Source: Selenomonas ruminantium subsp. ruminantium ATCC 12561 (GTDB taxonomy: Bacteria; Bacillota; Negativicutes; Selenomonadales; Selenomonadaceae). Taken from it: a stretch of 42,341 bases of DNA. Made by a program: the position numbers and the translations under genes. The stretch lies in NCBI RefSeq assembly GCF_000424065.1, contig NZ_KE384127.1:63626-105966 (forward strand), given 5' to 3'. Below are positions 40,243 to 42,341 of the stretch, one piece after another. The notes below the pieces were generated by a model. That model was given only the letters and a program-made list of their open reading frames with translations. It had not been told where the DNA came from and made no database searches. Numbering within the stretch: the stretch's first letter is position 1; the number at the start of each line of letters is the position of its first letter.

Positions 40243-41483
40243 GCGTGCGTACCTCCAAGGTCAAAAACTTCTGGGAATTTAATCATGGCCGATTGCAAGC
40301 TGTTTTGGGCGGTTTCGCCTAAGCCGCAGAGGGAGGACATGCTCATGACGCGGGCGATGGTGGCCATGGTCTTGATGTCTTCCGGTACAGCGGTGCCTGC
40401 TGCCAATTTGTCGAGGATAATCTTGATATGCAGGTTGCCTTCGCGGCAGGGGGTGCACTGGCCGCAGCTTTCCTCGGAGAAAAATTCCTGATTCATGCGC
40501 AAAAAGTCGAGTACGCTTGTGCGCTTGTCGATGACGAGGATACCGCCGGAACCGACCATGACACCTGCGGCCTGCAAATCTTCGTAGGTGTAGGGGGTGT
40601 CCAAAATGGAACTGTCTGCGACTTTGCCGGAGGCACCGCCAAATTGAATGAGCTGAATCTCCCGGTCGTGCTGTATGCCGCCGGCGAGGTTGTAGACGAT
40701 TTCCCGAATGGTGGTGCCAAACGGGATTTCAAAGACACCGGGCTTGTTGACGTTGCCGGCTACGCTGATCATTTTCGTGCCGATGGATTCGCCCATGCCG
40801 CAGTGCATATAGGTATCGCTGTCCACCAGGAGATGGGGAACAAGCGACAGGCTTTCGACGTTATTCAAACAGGTGGGGCGGGCAAAGAGGCCGCTGACCT
40901 TGATAAAAGGCGGTTTCATGCGGGGGCGGCCGGCCTTGCCTTCGATGGAGCGGATAAGGGCGGTACCTTCGCCGCAGACATAGGCGCCGCCGCCGGAATA
41001 CAGGTGAATGTTGAAGTCAAAGCCCTTGCCCAAGATGTTTTCACCCAGGAAACCGTAGTTTTTGGCCTGACGAATGGCGTTTAAGAGCAGGGGGCGGAAA
41101 CAGGCGTATTCGGCGCGCATATAGATGTAGCCGTCGGTGGCGCCGCAGACGAAGCCGGCGATAATCATGGCTTCGATGAGGTTGAAGGGGTCGTTTTTGA
41201 TGAGTTCGCGGTCTTTGAAGGTGGTGGTTTCGCCTTCGTCTGCATTGCAGATGACGACCTTGTTTTCGCCGCGTACAGCACGCGCCTGACTCCATTTGCG
41301 GCCCAAGGGGTATTCGGCACCGCCGCGCCCTTTGATTTTGGCATCGGAAAGCAGGGTACAGATATCCTCCGGGTCCATGTTGACGGCTTTTTTGAGGGCG
41401 GAAAAACCGCCGATATTCATATAGGAGCCGATGGAGGAGGTGTCGTAGGTACCAAAGTTTTTGGTGAGAAATTTTATGCTCAT
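40239..41483 (-). CDS. NuoF-like flavoprotein subunit of the hydrogenase
   Basis: 414 residues, the size of NuoF, not of the 600-residue HndC/HydB, so the extra N- and C-terminal iron-sulfur domains are lacking. FMN and nucleotide motifs are present but changed: GRGGAEYPLGRKW (usual GRGGAGFPTGLKW), CNADEGETTTFKDR (usual EPGT) and GGAYVCGEGTALIRSIEG (usual CGEETAL). The 4Fe-4S ligands appear in ESCGQCTPCREG and SSLCGLGE. Expected to pass electrons between NAD(P)H and the hydrogenase. Start ATG after AGGAGG. Middle gene of the operon. Confidence 0.9.
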   Translation of the reverse strand: MSIKFLTKNFGTYDTSSIGSYMNIGGFSALKKAVNMDPEDICTLLSDAKIKGRGGAEYPLGRKWSQARAVRGENKVVICNADEGETTTFKDRELIKNDPFNLIEAMIIAGFVCGATDGYIYMRAEYACFRPLLLNAIRQAKNYGFLGENILGKGFDFNIHLYSGGGAYVCGEGTALIRSIEGKAGRPRMKPPFIKVSGLFARPTCLNNVESLSLVPHLLVDSDTYMHCGMGESIGTKMISVAGNVNKPGVFEIPFGTTIREIVYNLAGGIQHDREIQLIQFGGASGKVADSSILDTPYTYEDLQAAGVMVGSGGILVIDKRTSVLDFLRMNQEFFSEESCGQCTPCREGNLHIKIILDKLAAGTAVPEDIKTMATIARVMSMSSLCGLGETAQNSLQSAMIKFPEVFDLGGTHA

Positions 41484-41497
41484 AATCTCCTCCTATA

Positions 41498-42004
41498 TTA
41501 TTGTAAGGAACGAAGCAGGGCTTCGATTTTTTCCGTGGAATCCAGATGGTCATAGACATGGCCGTTGATGCGCACAGAGGGGGCGCGGTCGCAGGCACCA
41601 TAGCAGGTGGTGCGCTCGAGGGTAAAGCGGCCGTCATAGGTGATTTCACCGATTTTGATGTCCAAAAGGTCCTGCAGGGTGGACAGCAGGCGTTCCGTGT
41701 CGATGCGGTTCACGCGGCAGGCCGGTGAGGAGCACACTTGTATGGGGTATTTTGCCCGTGGGGTTGAAGACAGTTCGCTGTAAAAATTCAGGCAGTCGAA
41801 TACGTTGGTCACAGGAATCGAAAGCCGGTCAGCTAAGTAGTAGGCCGTTGGTTCCGGCACATAGTGCCGTTCATGTAAATCCTGAACGTCCAGCAAAATG
41901 CCCACAATCTGCGTTGGGTCGTTGTCGTGGGATTCTAAGACCAAGTCAATCTTGGCCTGTAAATCCGCTGGCAGCGGATATTCTTTGGTCTGAGTCGTTA
42001 ACAT
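41498..42004 (-). CDS. NuoE-like 2Fe-2S subunit of the hydrogenase
   Basis: 168 residues. A helical N-terminal part and a thioredoxin-like domain that binds a 2Fe-2S cluster through CSSPAC (CX4C) and CYGAC (CX3C). Equivalent to HndA/HydC. First gene of the operon, 14 bp before the NuoF-like gene. No clear ribosome site is seen before the ATG at 42004; the region upstream is the decayed end of a tnpB gene, so the original leader may have been altered. Confidence 0.92.
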   Translation of the reverse strand: MLTTQTKEYPLPADLQAKIDLVLESHDNDPTQIVGILLDVQDLHERHYVPEPTAYYLADRLSIPVTNVFDCLNFYSELSSTPRAKYPIQVCSSPACRVNRIDTERLLSTLQDLLDIKIGEITYDGRFTLERTTCYGACDRAPSVRINGHVYDHLDSTEKIEALLRSLQ

Positions 42005-42028
42005 CGCAAAACCGTTACTGAAAACTTA

Positions 42029-42341
42029 TAAAAAGCCATAAACCTTCCGTAGAAAGTTAACTTTTATGTTCCATTCCTCATTCACCGCGTCCGCTTTTGC
42101 CGTCCTGAAGAACAGACTACTCTCACGTTTGATATAACGCTCCAGAGGCTTAAATTCCCGACTAACGAATCGGTACATATCTGCATTGACTTGTTGGTGT
42201 CAGCTTGCAGATTTAGATAGCTCCGCTTCCCCATAGCGTTTGAGATTCAAAGATGCTTGGAAGTCACGGCCTATCACATTGCCACAGACGGGACAGACAT
42301 ATGTCCTGTCTGACAGCTTCAGGTCTTTATTTACATATCCG
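42029..42341 (-). pseudogene. Partial tnpB (IS605 OrfB) with in-frame stop
   Basis: The minus strand enters the window inside tnp[38 protein letters not shown], the second CxxC zinc half and the D..AS.N motif of the RuvC-III part. The frame stops at TGA (42200-42202). The same frame continues as REFKPLERYIKRESSLFFRT and AKADAVNEEWNIKVNFLRKV, which looks like the usual TnpB tail, up to a stop near 42029. So the stop at 42200 may be a nonsense mutation. The rest of the gene lies beyond the window. It faces the hydrogenase operon on the same strand. Confidence 0.72.

Overview
The window looks like a chromosome segment of an anaerobic, flagellated, Gram-negative-type Firmicute of the Negativicutes, most like Selenomonas or a close relative. 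The pointers are a last-gene rnfB, a three-gene FeFe-hydrogenase cluster, a complete set of ascorbate PTS components, QueT, DUF1659/DUF2922/YvrJ cassettes and flagellar hook genes. This placement is inference from gene content, not a database match.

Layout. 1-2.4 kb: rnfB (Rnf ferredoxin:NAD oxidoreductase subunit) and a secreted histidine acid phosphatase. 2.5-11.1 kb: accessory DNA, with a gutted IS605-type element, iteron-like repeats, GC-rich inverted-duplicate blocks without convincing genes, an AT-rich zinc-ribbon/membrane cassette, a doubled DUF1659-DUF2922 pair with YvrJ, a double T5orf172 nuclease-like protein, and an XRE regulator next to a YhcG-type nuclease. 11.2-13.6 kb: ynfA, a YeiH-type exporter and its LysR regulator. 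14.2-19.5 kb: the integrase end of a mobile element joined to the 3' end of tRNA-Ser(CGA): amidase, winged-helix proteins, replication-initiator-like protein, excisionase-like protein, repressor, DnaA-box cluster and tyrosine integrase. 19.8-23.9 kb: housekeeping genes (DUF815 ATPase, Cof-type phosphatase, QueT) interspersed with a family of about 90-bp hairpins.

24-32.5 kb: an L-ascorbate locus. A divergent DeoR-type repressor faces ulaG, the PTS genes ulaC-ulaA-ulaB, ulaE, an unknown beta-propeller-like gene and ulaF. No ulaD decarboxylase is present here. 32.6-33.1 kb: a DUF4258/YgiT toxin-antitoxin pair.

33.2-38.5 kb is the most striking part. Two flagellar hook (FlgE) genes of very different length (522 and 831 codons) are transcribed outward from a central 0.9-kb segment. 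That segment is bounded by 46-bp inverted repeats (42/46 identical) and encodes a Hin-like serine recombinase plus an outward-facing sigma-28-type promoter. Flipping it would move the promoter from one hook gene to the other, which suggests a hook-protein phase-variation switch. 38.5-42.0 kb: a convergent hydrogenase operon (NuoE-, NuoF- and HydA-like) with unusual nucleotide-site residues in the NuoF-like subunit. The window ends in a relic of a tnpB gene.

Several dispersed structured repeat families run through the window: the covarying hairpins, a two-core structured element of about 240 bp, and a TATAACG-bounded element of about 135 bp. They are described separately below.
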